From AWTP1-13 sp963832445 (GTDB taxonomy: Bacteria; Pseudomonadota; Alphaproteobacteria; Rhizobiales; Hyphomicrobiaceae), in NCBI GenBank assembly GCA_963832445.1, contig CAWHUM010000007.1, positions 62,001 through 126,000 of the forward strand: DNA of 64,000 bases, written 5' to 3'. The notes beneath the pieces were generated by a model. That model had not been told where the DNA came from and did no database searches. It saw nothing but the letters and a program-made list of their open reading frames with translations. This document shows, in pieces, positions 43,022-50,647 of the stretch. The position numbers were made by a program, and so were the translations under genes. Each line of letters starts with the position of its first letter. The stretch's first letter is position 1.

Positions 43022-43786
43022 TTAGTGATCAACCCCGGGAAATCGAAATGCCCCCGCCGTGTGGCGGCGCCACCAGGGCGAGAGCGCGACCTCGCTGACG
43101 GCTGCGCCTTCGAGCGCGTGGATGATGGCGGTGGGCTTCGACGGGATGGCGCAGTGCTTGGCGAGGCTGCCGCGCCGCCAGCGGAACACGAGGACATCGC
43201 CGGGGCGGACGTTGATCTCGAGCTTGTCGGTGTCGAAGCGGACGGGCACGTCGAACTCGAAGCCGGCGGTGATGGCCTGGGCCGCGGCGGGGATGTGGCC
43301 CGGCTGGAAGGTGACGAGGCCGGTAGCGTGATCGACCGTGTAGTGCGTGGTCGGTGTCTGCACGACGCCGGCGACGGCGATGAGCACCGTGCCGGCGACC
43401 GGCTTCTTGATCTCGCGGGTCCAGGGGGCGAAAGACGAGCCGTAGGTCTTCTTCAGCTGGAAGACGGCGGTTGAGCCGTTGCCGGTGCCGATGACCTGGT
43501 CGAGGGCGGTTGGCGTGCCCTCCGGCAGGCAGGACTTGAAATCCGTGGGGTCGCGCCAACGGAAGCCGTGCAGGCGGCCGCGCCGCTCCTCGAAGAAGGC
43601 GATGACGGCGTGCAGGTCGTCGAGCGATTTCACGCCCCAGCCCGCGTTGTAGCTGCGGCGGGAGTCGGCCCAGCGCGCGTTGCGCTCCTCCGCGCCCGAG
43701 CCCAGCACGACGACGTCGGTGCGGCGCTCAGGCCCGCCGTGGGCGGCGCGCGAGATGGCGGTGGGGAAGCGGGTTTCGTGGAACAT
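43022..43786 (-). CDS. GTA gp12 (DUF2460)/gp14 (NlpC-P60) fusion protein
   Basis: 254 residues. Residues 1-192 are a DUF2460/TIGR02217 protein (FHETRFPTAISRAAHGGPER, SRRSYNAGWGVKSLDDLHAV, GFRWRDPTDFKSCLPEGTPT and FEFDVPVRFDTDKLEINV). From about residue 193 (RPGDVLVFRWRRGSLAKHCA, then IIHALEGAAVSEVALSPWWR and AGAFRFP) it is the C-terminal half of the RcGTA gp14 type NlpC/P60 peptidase, keeping the catalytic His of AKHC but not the Cys-bearing N-terminal half. RcGTA order is gp12, gp13, gp14, gp15, so gp13 and half of gp14 are missing: an in-frame deletion fused the remains near 43205. The product is probably non-functional as a peptidase. Confidence 0.8.
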   Translation of the reverse strand: MFHETRFPTAISRAAHGGPERRTDVVVLGSGAEERNARWADSRRSYNAGWGVKSLDDLHAVIAFFEERRGRLHGFRWRDPTDFKSCLPEGTPTALDQVIGTGNGSTAVFQLKKTYGSSFAPWTREIKKPVAGTVLIAVAGVVQTPTTHYTVDHATGLVTFQPGHIPAAAQAITAGFEFDVPVRFDTDKLEINVRPGDVLVFRWRRGSLAKHCAIPSKPTAIIHALEGAAVSEVALSPWWRRHTAGAFRFPGVDH

Positions 43787-43789
43787 GGT

Positions 43790-43963
43790 GAGATCGTGAG
43801 GTCGTGAGATCGTGAGTGGTCAGTCGTCAGTGGTCAGTGGCGGCGCCGGCAGTCGCTGGCTTCGATATCGATGGTAGAAAGCGAAGCGCCCTGCGCGCTG
43901 CCCCTCGAACTCACCACCCACGACTCACCACTCACGACTGACGACTGACGACTGACCATCTCA
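43790..43963. repeat. Inverted GTGAGTGGTCAGTCGTCAG-type simple repeats
   Basis: A left block (43790-43840, TGAGATCGTGAGTGGTCAGT units) and a right block (43911-43963, GACTGACGACTGACGACTGA and others) are reverse complements. The 70 bases between have no gene. This lies exactly at the junction between the gp12/14 fusion and the IS remnant. Confidence 0.6.
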
Positions 43964-44233
43964 CAAGTTTCTTTGGCCCTGCGAGACGGCGCGGGCAGTG
44001 TCGCCGGCGAGCCGCCGCTTGCCGGCTTCCAGGAACTCCTTGGACCAGCTGTAGTAGAGGCCTTCGGCGATGCCCTCGCGGCGGCAGAGTTCGGCGATGC
44101 TCATCTCGCCGCGCAAGCCGTCCAGCACGATGCGGATCTTCTCTTCGGCCGAGTAGCGCTTGCGCGTCGCCCGACGGATGCCCTTGACGATGTCTTCCGA
44201 TGACTGGGCGTTGGTGTTGGATTTCTGTCTCAT
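43961..44233 (-). pseudogene. IS3-family transposase OrfA remnant
   Basis: 90 residues: IVKGIRRATRKRYSAEEKIR, IVLDGLRGEMSIAELCRREG and IAEGLYYSWSKEFLEAGKRR. This is an HTH_Tnp_1-type OrfA. The C-terminal leucine zipper and the whole OrfB are absent, because the reading frame ends in the simple repeat. The left end of the element appears at about 44301 (TGTGAGACAGATTTAG on the minus strand), where it meets the portal gene. The insertion replaced the region where gp4 to gp11 would lie. Confidence 0.75.
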
Positions 44234-44286
44234 CTTCGCTCCCCTGAGGGCTACGATGAGCCAGAAATCCTCCCTTCCTCAAGCCG

Positions 44287-45633
44287 CTAAATCTGTCTCA
44301 CAGGTGCTGATGTCGGACAGGCCGAGCGCTTCTCGTTGGGGGTGAGGAAGGTGGCCTTATCGACGCGGGTCCAGAGGGCTTCGCGCTCGATGCTCAGCGC
44401 CTCGATGGAGTCGAGGTCGGGTCGCAGTTCGAGGGGTCCCGCAACGTCGGTCGGCAGAAAGGTGTCAGACCCGGAGGGTCTGACACCATAGGCGGGTGCG
44501 AGCCAGCAGGAGAGGGACTTGGCGGTGCGGGTGACGAGGGGCAGTACCGTGGAGCGCCAGAAGGTGCGCGTGGCCTCCTGGTAGTTGGAGTAGGTGTTGT
44601 CGCCGGGGATGCCGAGCAGCATCGGCGGCACGCCGAGTGCGAGGGCGATCTCGCGCGCGGCGACGTGCTTGGCCTCGATGAAGTCCATGTCCTTGGGGCT
44701 GAGCGACATGGACTTCCAGTCGAGCCCGCCTTCCAGCAGCAGCGGGCGGCCGGCGCGGGCGGCGCCGGCGAAGCCCTGCTCCAGCTCGGCCTTGAGGCGG
44801 TCGTACTGCTCCACCGTCAGGTTGCCGTCGCGGGCGGTGTAGACGAGCGCGCCGGAGGGCCGCGCCGAGTTGTCGAGCAGCGCCTTGTTCCACTTCGACG
44901 CGGTGTTGTGGATGTCGACGGCTGAGGCGGCGGCCTCGATGGGGGAGAGGCCGTAGTGGTCGTTGAGCGGATGGAAGAGCTTCAGGTGCAGGACCGAGCG
45001 CACGCCGGGCGCTGCTTCGTGCGCGAGGCGGCGGGTGCGGCCGTCGACGGTGTACTCGTAGGCCTCGGGCCATCCGTCGGGGCCGGGCACCACCTTCATG
45101 CGGTCGGGGCGCAGGGTGTGCAGCTCTCGGATGTCTTGGCCGAGGGGAAGCGCCTCCAGGTAGGCGTTGCCGGAGACGAGCAGGAAGCCGTAGAGGGCTT
45201 CGAACAGGTCGGGCGCGGTGGAGGCGGCGTTGGGGCGGGCGAGAAGGTCGAGCAAGAGGTGCTGCTCGATCTCCTCGTCGCCGGAATAGAGCAGCAGCGG
45301 CACGCTGGCCGCGGCCTCCGCGATCATGCGCACGGAGCGGTAGAGGATGGCGTTCTGCATGAAGCCTTCGCGAGCGAAGGCTGCGTAGTCGCGCGGGGCC
45401 CAGGCGGGGGAGCCGAGGCGATCGAAGGCGAAGTAGGGGGCGGGGAGCGACTTGGTGGCGAGAGCTCCCCCGTGTGTCTCGCCCCCACCCCTTGATTCGC
45501 CCCCACCCCTAACCCCTCCCCGCAAGGGGGAGGGGAACGCGGGCGGCGTCTGGGGCGCGGGCGTCGGCGCAAAGCGGCCAAGGGCGCGGCCGAGCCAGGT
45601 CGCGACGCGACCTTGCGGGTAACGCTCGAGCAT
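44287..45633 (-). CDS. HK97-type portal protein (RcGTA gp3-like), end replaced by an IS
   Basis: 448 residues. FAREGFMQNAILYRSVRMIA, LYGFLLVSGNAYLEALPLGQ, LHLKLFHPLNDHYGLSPIEA, DNSARPSGALVYTARDGNLT, ALGVPPMLLGIPGDNTYSNY and QEATRTFWRSTVLPL are standard for this family; the portal forms the DNA channel of the head. Three oddities. A GGGGAGGGG palindrome is inserted in frame near residues 32-50 (FPSPLRGGVRGGG). A 27-base GTCAGACCC palindrome is inserted in frame at 383-391 (GVRPSGSDT). The C-terminus departs from the family after LTPNEKRS, where the IS3 end follows (44301); a homologous LGLSDI remains in another frame. Likely non-functional but still open. Confidence 0.82.
   Translation of the reverse strand: MLERYPQGRVATWLGRALGRFAPTPAPQTPPAFPSPLRGGVRGGGESRGGGETHGGALATKSLPAPYFAFDRLGSPAWAPRDYAAFAREGFMQNAILYRSVRMIAEAAASVPLLLYSGDEEIEQHLLLDLLARPNAASTAPDLFEALYGFLLVSGNAYLEALPLGQDIRELHTLRPDRMKVVPGPDGWPEAYEYTVDGRTRRLAHEAAPGVRSVLHLKLFHPLNDHYGLSPIEAAASAVDIHNTASKWNKALLDNSARPSGALVYTARDGNLTVEQYDRLKAELEQGFAGAARAGRPLLLEGGLDWKSMSLSPKDMDFIEAKHVAAREIALALGVPPMLLGIPGDNTYSNYQEATRTFWRSTVLPLVTRTAKSLSCWLAPAYGVRPSGSDTFLPTDVAGPLELRPDLDSIEALSIEREALWTRVDKATFLTPNEKRSACPTSAPVRQI
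44461..44487. repeat. GTCAGACCC palindrome, copy R4, inside the portal gene
   Basis: 27 bases identical to R2 and R3, lying in frame within the portal CDS and adding nine codons (GVRPSGSDT on the minus strand). Confidence 0.75.
45480..45537. repeat. GGGGAGGGG palindrome, copy P6, inside the portal gene
   Basis: Tail CGCCCCCACCCCTAACC then hairpin CCTCCCC GCAAGG GGGAGGGG within the portal N-terminal codons. The frame stays open through it. Confidence 0.7.
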
Positions 45634-45661
45634 GCGTGGGGCTTTCGTGAGAAAGGCGGGG

Positions 45662-45746
45662 CGTAGGGTGCAATAGGCGTCAGCCGTATTGCACCGATCA
45701 TCGGTGGCAACGGCGCAATGCGGCTCACGCCTTATTGCGCCCTACG
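45662..45746. repeat. Inverted repeat between terminase and portal genes
   Basis: Outer arms CGTAGGGTGCAATAGGCGT and ACGCCTTATTGCGCCCTACG, inner arms GCCGTATTGCACC / GGCGCAATGCGGC. A roughly 85-base imperfect palindrome of the family seen between many genes of Hyphomicrobiales. It lies between gp2 and gp3 and separates what should be a tight operon. Confidence 0.6.
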
Positions 45747-45756
45747 ATCACGGCCG

Positions 45757-47091
45757 TCAGAACGACCTGACGCCGGGCTTGGTGTGCGTGACGAGCATCA
45801 GCTCGGTGATGGCCCAGACCAGGGCGTCGAGGCGGTCGGGGCTCTTGCCCTGGCTGAGGCCGTCGGCGGCGAAGTCGCACATCTGGCGCTCCAGCTCGAC
45901 GAACTCGCCGACGTGGGCGACGCGGCCTTCGGCATAGAGCGCCGAGACGGGCTCGGCGCGCACGTACTTGCCGCGCGAGGCGTAGACCTTCTTCACCGGC
46001 ACGCGCGCGTCGATGCTCTTGAAGGTTTGCACCAAGAGATCGCCGCCCTGGTTGGTCTCGACCACGATGCTGTCGGCCTCGTGGTCGTGATAGGCGGCAA
46101 CCGCGGCCTTGGCCCAGGTGGCGGGGTCGCGCCCCTGCACCGTGCGGTCGGCGATGACATAGGCGCGCTTGTCGACGCCCAAGCCGGCGACGATGATGCC
46201 GCAGCTGTCGGAGCCGGCAGTCGAGGTGACCGGCGGATCGACGGCGACGACGATGCGCACGAGCTCGGGTCGCGCAGCCAAGCGGCTGCCGGCGATGAAG
46301 CTGCGCTTCCACAGGCCGGTCATGCGTTCTTCCACGATCTCTCCTTCCAGCTCCTGCTGGCCGATGAGGGTATCGCCGTAGCGGCGCAGCATCTCGGCCA
46401 GAAACGTGGGCGAGAGGAAGCTCGCGTTGTCGGCCGTGCGTGAGCGCGTGGTGGCGGTGGCGTGGTCCTCGAGGATCTTCTTGAGCAGCGGGATCGGCCG
46501 CGGCGTGGTGGTGATCACGCACTGCGGCCAGCGCCCGAGGCGCATCGCGAACTGCAAGGTGTCCCAGGCCCGATCGGGCTGGCGCCACTTGCACAGCTCG
46601 TCGCACCAGGCGGCATCGAACTGCGGACCTCTGAAGCTGTCGGGATCGTCGGCGGCGAACAGTTGCGCCAAGGTGCCGTTGTCCCAGAGCAGCCGATTCT
46701 TGGACACCTCGAGCTTGGGGCGCTCGGCCGGCGGATAGATCGACATGAGGCCGGAGATGCCTTCGATCATCACGCTTCTCACTTGCGCGATGGTGTCGCC
46801 GACGAGCGCGATGCGGTGCGAGCGGCGATCCGCGAGCGGCGGCTCGCCTATCACTTGCGCACGTACCCATTCCGCGCCTGTGCGGGTCTTGCCCGAGCCG
46901 CGGCCGCCGAGCACCAGCCACGTGTGCCAGGGCTTGCCGCCCTTGGCGAGTAGAGGAGCCAGCTGGTCGTCGCGGGCGATGACGGGCCACTCATGGTCGA
47001 GGATGCGGTCGAGCTCCTTGCGCGTGAGATGGGTGGCGAGGAAGTCGAGCCCTTCAGGAGTGCGGGAACAGCTTTCCAAGACGTTCCGCAA
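45757..47091 (-). CDS. GTA/phage terminase large subunit (RcGTA gp2-like)
   Basis: 444 residues. N-terminal ATPase: Walker A LGGRGSGKTRTGAEWV (GGRGSGKT at 62-69), Walker B-like FDAAWCDELCKW (DE at 164-165) and coupling motif VITTTPRP. C-terminal RNase H-like nuclease: VAVDPPVTSTAGSDSCGIIV (first Asp), VVETNQGGDLLVQTF and SPDRLDALVWAITEL (last Asp). The protein packages DNA into the head; in GTAs it cuts without sequence choice. It looks intact, overlaps gp1 by 38 bases, and is followed by a palindrome and the damaged portal gene. Confidence 0.9.
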   Translation of the reverse strand: MRNVLESCSRTPEGLDFLATHLTRKELDRILDHEWPVIARDDQLAPLLAKGGKPWHTWLVLGGRGSGKTRTGAEWVRAQVIGEPPLADRRSHRIALVGDTIAQVRSVMIEGISGLMSIYPPAERPKLEVSKNRLLWDNGTLAQLFAADDPDSFRGPQFDAAWCDELCKWRQPDRAWDTLQFAMRLGRWPQCVITTTPRPIPLLKKILEDHATATTRSRTADNASFLSPTFLAEMLRRYGDTLIGQQELEGEIVEERMTGLWKRSFIAGSRLAARPELVRIVVAVDPPVTSTAGSDSCGIIVAGLGVDKRAYVIADRTVQGRDPATWAKAAVAAYHDHEADSIVVETNQGGDLLVQTFKSIDARVPVKKVYASRGKYVRAEPVSALYAEGRVAHVGEFVELERQMCDFAADGLSQGKSPDRLDALVWAITELMLVTHTKPGVRSF

Positions 47092-47635
47092 TCTCTGCGC
47101 GGAACTGGTCCTTCTCGGATGCGATGGCGAGCCCGTCGGGGTCGATGTCGGGACTGAGGGCGGTGAGCTCGCGGTTGACAGATTTTCTCCTCCCGTCGGC
47201 AGCAGAGGCGGGTTCAGAGTCCATCTCCGTCACTTGTTTGAAGCGTTCGATGAGGGCGGCGAAGTGCTCGCGCACCTCCTTGTTGGCGGCGGCCGGCAGG
47301 CCGAGGTCGGAGGAATTCTTGTAAGCTTCCAGCTCCTTGCTCATGCGCAACTCCAGCATGCAGATCTCGATCTCGAGAATATGGTAGAGCCTCAGCGCCA
47401 GGCGGTGGCGGATATCGGCGGTGGCCGGCGAGGGGACACGCGCCCTGCCCTTTGCGGGCTTTGCGCCGATGACGCTGCCGGATGTTGCCCAGACGTCCTT
47501 GCGGGCGCGCGTGGCAATGGCCTGGGCTGACATGCCGAAGCGGGCGGCGATAGCAGCGAAGGTGGCACCCTCGGCGCGCAGGCGGCGGGCCTCGGCCCAC
47601 TGCTCGGACGAGAGCTTGGAGACGAATGCTGGCAT
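47054..47635 (-). CDS. Terminase small subunit-like protein (RcGTA gp1-like)
   Basis: 193 residues from the ATG at 47635. An N-terminal HTH (LSSEQWAEARRLRAEGATFA, then AIAARFGMSAQAIATRARKD, about residues 8-45) is followed by a helical region (IRHRLALRLYHILEIEICML, ELRMSKELEAYKNSSDLGLP) and an acidic C-terminus. A winged HTH plus helical oligomerisation domain upstream of, and overlapping, the large terminase gene is the gp1 arrangement. The longer frame to 47791 includes palindromes P7/P8 and was rejected. Confidence 0.78.
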   Translation of the reverse strand: MPAFVSKLSSEQWAEARRLRAEGATFAAIAARFGMSAQAIATRARKDVWATSGSVIGAKPAKGRARVPSPATADIRHRLALRLYHILEIEICMLELRMSKELEAYKNSSDLGLPAAANKEVREHFAALIERFKQVTEMDSEPASAADGRRKSVNRELTALSPDIDPDGLAIASEKDQFRAEIAERLGKLFPHS

Positions 47636-47700
47636 TAGCAGGAAGGCGGCTCGTACCCGATATCGATTGAGCGCGGACCGTGAAGCGTGCTCGACCGGTC

Positions 47701-47738
47701 CCCCTCCCCTTGATGGGGAGGGGCTAGGGGTGGGGTGA
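47701..47738. repeat. GGGGAGGGG palindrome, copy P7
   Basis: CCCCTCCCC TTGA TGGGGAGGGG with tail CTAGGGGTGGGG to the right, facing P8 across about 24 bases. Confidence 0.7.
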
Positions 47739-47762
47739 AAATTCGATGGCAACCCATGTTCA

Positions 47763-47803
47763 TCACCCCCACCCCCGACCCCTCCCCACACGGGGGAGGG
47801 GAG
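47763..47803. repeat. GGGGAGGGG palindrome, copy P8
   Basis: Tail TCACCCCCACCCCCGACC on the left, hairpin CCTCCCC ACACG GGGGAGGGG. With P7 it forms an inward-facing pair with no gene between. Confidence 0.7.
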
Positions 47804-47876
47804 GCGCGAGCGGCTTGCTCTCGACCTGCAGCGACAGTGGTGCTGGCGCGTGGCGGTTGCGCCGTACGATTACGGT

Positions 47877-48326
47877 TCAGGCAACGCGCGACTGTGGTGA
47901 TGATAGTGGGCTTTCGTCCAGCTCGACGTTGCCGTCGAGCGGGCCGTCCTGATCGAGCGCCGACATGTACTTGCGGATTTCGTGGCCCATGCGCCAAGCG
48001 GTCTTGTAGGAGCAGCCGAACTGGCGCTGCAGCTCCTTGGCGGAAACGCCGTGCCGCGTGGTCGTGAACAGGTACATGGCGTAGTACCAGCGCTGCAGCG
48101 ACGTATGCGTCTTTTCGAAGGGCGTGCCGACCATCGGGTGGAGGTGCCAGCCGCAGAACGGGCACGAGAAAGCCAGCTCGGCTTGGATGCGGTAGAACTT
48201 GGATAGTCTGTGGCAATTCGAGCACAATACTTGCTCGCCAAATCGGGTACGGAAGAGGTGATCGAGGCAAGTATCGTCGTCCGGGAACAGCGTGAAAAAC
48301 TGTTGTACGGTAAGGGGTTTAGACAT
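47877..48326 (-). pseudogene. IS1595-family transposase, truncated
   Basis: 149 residues. N-terminal zinc ribbon (CSNCHRLSKFYRIQAELAFS followed by CPFCGWHLHPM: CxxC...CxxC) and the AMYLFTTTRHGVSAKELQRQ, FGCSYKTAWRMGHEIRKYM region, then GNVELDES where the DDE catalytic domain begins (VELDE) and is lost; the frame ends SPLSSPQSRVA. About half of the transposase is missing. The start is at 48326 after GAGGAACGGGCC. It lies in an AT-richer stretch, foreign in base composition. Confidence 0.8.
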
Positions 48327-48713
48327 GGCCCGTTCCTCCTAAGGGCCAATCTAGTAGTCTATCGCACGTATGTCAAGGGGATAATAGGGTAGTGAATTCA
48401 TAGCCGAGTGCCGTTACGGTGTCAATGCGAATATTTGGCCAGAAGCGATTTTTATTTGGTCACAACAGTAACTATAAATAATCAGCGAGGATATACTTGT
48501 GGGTCTTGCATTATACCACGCTCCCCGCTAGCGGGGATAAGCAAGGTTCAGGGGTCAGGTTGCAGAGGTCAGGTTTCCCGCAAAACCTGCCCTGACCCCT
48601 GGCCCCCGAAACCTGAAACCTGGTCGCCTGAAACCCGAACGCGGGGCGGCGGCGTCGCGCACCCTTCTCCAACGTTGCGCTATAAGGGCGGCCCGCGACC
48701 GAGGAGGAGAGGC
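48327..48713. other. Intergenic region, AT-rich part and simple inverted repeats
   Basis: 387 bases without a gene. 48330-48530 is much poorer in GC than the rest of the window and probably belongs to the IS1595 insertion. 48549-48640 holds a GGGGTCAGGTTTCAGG-type simple repeat and its inverted copy. A ribosome-binding site GAGGAGGAGAGG ends the region. Confidence 0.5.
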
Positions 48714-49157
48714 ATGCGCATCGCCAGACCACATCTCGTGAGCGCAGCGTTGTTGGCGGCGGTGCTGCACTCGGGCCACGATCGGGCAGCCATGGCCGAC
48801 GGCGCCGTGGCGATGGGCACGACGGGGGATGTGGTGAAGCACGGCATCGCCTTCGGCCTCGTCGCCGACGAGCCCGCCGACAAGGCGGCCGACCTGGCGC
48901 TGGCACGCTGCCGCGCATTCGTCAAAGGCTCATCGCCGGAAGCCACCCAGCGCTGCAAGGTGGTGTCGACCTTCAGCCGGCAATGCTTCGCGGTGGCCTA
49001 CGACCCCCAACCCGGCACGCCGGGGGCAGGCTGGGGCGTGGGCAAGGACCAGATCGAGGCCAACCAGAAGGCGATGCAGATGTGCGAGGCGAGCGCGGGA
49101 CCCGGGCGGGCCAGATTCTGCCAGGTGGAGACCGGGGCGTGCGATACGAAGAACTAG
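48714..49157 (+). CDS. Secreted DUF4189-type protein
   Basis: 147 residues. Signal peptide (MRIARPHLVSAALLAAVLHS, cleaved near AMADG). The mature part contains regularly spaced cysteines: DLALARCRAFVKG, QRCKVVSTFSRQCFAVAYDP, GVGKDQIEANQKAMQMCEAS and RARFCQVETGACDTKN. A repeat of 'A...A...C' and the 'WGVG...A...A...C' segment is the DUF4189 pattern. Function unknown; likely periplasmic. ATG at 48714 after a strong GAGGAGGAG. The frame is open upstream but that part is repeat DNA. Confidence 0.75.
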   Translation: MRIARPHLVSAALLAAVLHSGHDRAAMADGAVAMGTTGDVVKHGIAFGLVADEPADKAADLALARCRAFVKGSSPEATQRCKVVSTFSRQCFAVAYDPQPGTPGAGWGVGKDQIEANQKAMQMCEASAGPGRARFCQVETGACDTKN

Positions 49158-49214
49158 GGCGTGAAGGGGCGAAGACGGGCGCAATCCCGGACCATCACGC
49201 CTACCCGGCAATTA

Positions 49215-50078
49215 CTATCGAGGCTCACCGCGACTACCCGCAGAGTGGGGCGCGCCGGCATCCGGAACGAGGCGTTGCGTGAAGAACGCCAGGATCTCGT
49301 CGCGTGCCTCGATGGTCGGCTGGCCGGCCGCGTCGATCAGGTGGGCCGTCACAACGCTGTGCGGGCACGCAACGCGCTCCGCGAAGAAGGGCGCCACATC
49401 GGTGTTTGCCGCGCTGTCGGGGAGCACGCGCCCGACGAAGCGGTCGCCGAGCGCCGCCGCATAGGCGGCGAAGCGCTCGGCGCGGCAGAACCGGTCCCCG
49501 GCGAAGCGATAGGCGAGCACGGTGAGGTCCTCCCGCTCGAGCCGGTCGCGCACCGCCTTGATCTCCTCGGTGGTGATCTCGAGGCCGGCGGGATCGTTGA
49601 GCGGCAGCGCGGGCTGGGAGAGCACCGGCGCCAGCATCGCCGGCTCGAGCATCATGGTGAGCGCGAAGTTTCCGGTGAAGCACATTCCGATGGCGCCGAC
49701 GCCGCGGCCCCCGCACTCCCGGTGGGCGAGGCGCGCGAGCGCGCGCAGCCATTGCGCCACCGGGCTCGACTGGCCGGCCGCGAGCGCGCGGAACTCGGCA
49801 CTGACGCAGGCTTGCTTGAAGACCGCGAGGCCTTCCTCGGTGCGCGGCACGGCGCCGTCGCGGCCGAACAGCGAGGGCATATAGACCGCAAATCCGGCGT
49901 CTCGCACCCAACGGGCGAAGCGCGCGACCTCCGGGCTGATTCCCGGCATCTCGCTCATGACGATGACCGCCGGTCCGCGGCCGGCGACGTACACCCGCCT
50001 GGTCACGCCGTCGAACGCGATCTCGCGTGGCGCGAAATCCTCCAGCGGATCGTCCTGCTTCATGCTGCGCGCCGGCAT
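49215..50078 (-). CDS. Dienelactone hydrolase family protein
   Basis: 287 residues of alpha/beta-hydrolase type. The nucleophile elbow GAIGMCFTGNFALTMMLEPA carries Cys (GxCxG), as in dienelactone hydrolases; the acid is probably the Asp of DRFCRAERF or nearby and the His is in VACPHSVVTAHLIDAAGQP. GRGPAVIVMSEMPGISPEVA and RFARWVRDAGFAVYMPSLFG fit the family start. It is divergently transcribed from an HxlR-type regulator, 83 bases apart, with a perfect palindrome between. Substrate unknown, probably a lactone or ester. Confidence 0.82.
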   Translation of the reverse strand: MPARSMKQDDPLEDFAPREIAFDGVTRRVYVAGRGPAVIVMSEMPGISPEVARFARWVRDAGFAVYMPSLFGRDGAVPRTEEGLAVFKQACVSAEFRALAAGQSSPVAQWLRALARLAHRECGGRGVGAIGMCFTGNFALTMMLEPAMLAPVLSQPALPLNDPAGLEITTEEIKAVRDRLEREDLTVLAYRFAGDRFCRAERFAAYAAALGDRFVGRVLPDSAANTDVAPFFAERVACPHSVVTAHLIDAAGQPTIEARDEILAFFTQRLVPDAGAPHSAGSRGEPR

Positions 50079-50093
50079 GGTTGCCCCATCTAG

Positions 50094-50108
50094 GTCTATA
50101 TTATAGAC
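50094..50108. promoter_or_regulatory. Palindromic operator candidate GTCTATATTATAGAC
   Basis: A perfect 7-1-7 palindrome midway between the divergent DLH-family and HxlR genes (15 bases from the DLH start, 53 from the HxlR start). It is AT-rich in a GC-rich genome. HxlR-family regulators bind such short inverted repeats next to their own gene, so this is the likely binding site for 50162-50647. Confidence 0.6.
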
Positions 50109-50161
50109 TCAGGAAAGCACACCTGGATCCATATTTGCAACTCAGAAGATCGTGAACCGCC

Positions 50162-50647
50162 ATGGCCGAAATTCCGCTCAGACACCGCGCGCCGGTATCG
50201 CTGCGCGACTGCAATCTGTCCAAGAGCTTCGAGCTCATCGGCGACCGCTGGACCCTGCTGATCCTGCGATCGGCATTCTGGGGCCTGAGGCGCTTCGACG
50301 ATTTCCAGGCGGACATCGACGTGCCGCGCAGCGTGCTCAGCAACCGGCTGGCCGCCCTGGTCGAGAGCGGCATCATGGAGCGCCGCGAGTACCGCGAGGC
50401 GGGTCAGCGTGCGCGGATCGAGTACCCGCTGACCCGGATGGGACAGGCGCTCAGCCTGCCGTTCATGGCGATGACCGCATGGGGCGACAAGTGGCTGGGA
50501 GACGGGATCTCGCCTCTGACGCTGCGGTCGAAATCGACCGGTCAGAACTTTTCGGTCGCGCTCGTCGACGAACGCGGCAGACGCGCGAAGGGATCGGATA
50601 TCGAGATGGTCATCGATCCGAGATTTGAGCGCAAACGCCGCCGGTGA
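50162..50647 (+). CDS. HxlR-family transcriptional regulator
   Basis: 161 residues. NLSKSFELIGDRWTLLILRS (the conserved GDRWTLLIL), FWGLRRFDDFQADIDVPRSV, LSNRLAALVESGIMERREYR and EYPLTRMGQALSLPFMAMTA form the winged helix of HxlR. The C-terminal extension ALVDERGRRAKGSDIEMVID is usual for longer members. A Cys at residue 17 may sense redox or electrophiles, as in YodB-type members (inferred). It probably controls itself and the divergent hydrolase. Confidence 0.88.
   Translation: MAEIPLRHRAPVSLRDCNLSKSFELIGDRWTLLILRSAFWGLRRFDDFQADIDVPRSVLSNRLAALVESGIMERREYREAGQRARIEYPLTRMGQALSLPFMAMTAWGDKWLGDGISPLTLRSKSTGQNFSVALVDERGRRAKGSDIEMVIDPRFERKRRR

Noticed and set aside
47642..47791. N-terminal extension of the gp1-like protein
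   Set aside because: Translates palindrome DNA (PTPSPSPSRGGG); the HTH domain begins right after the ATG at 47635.
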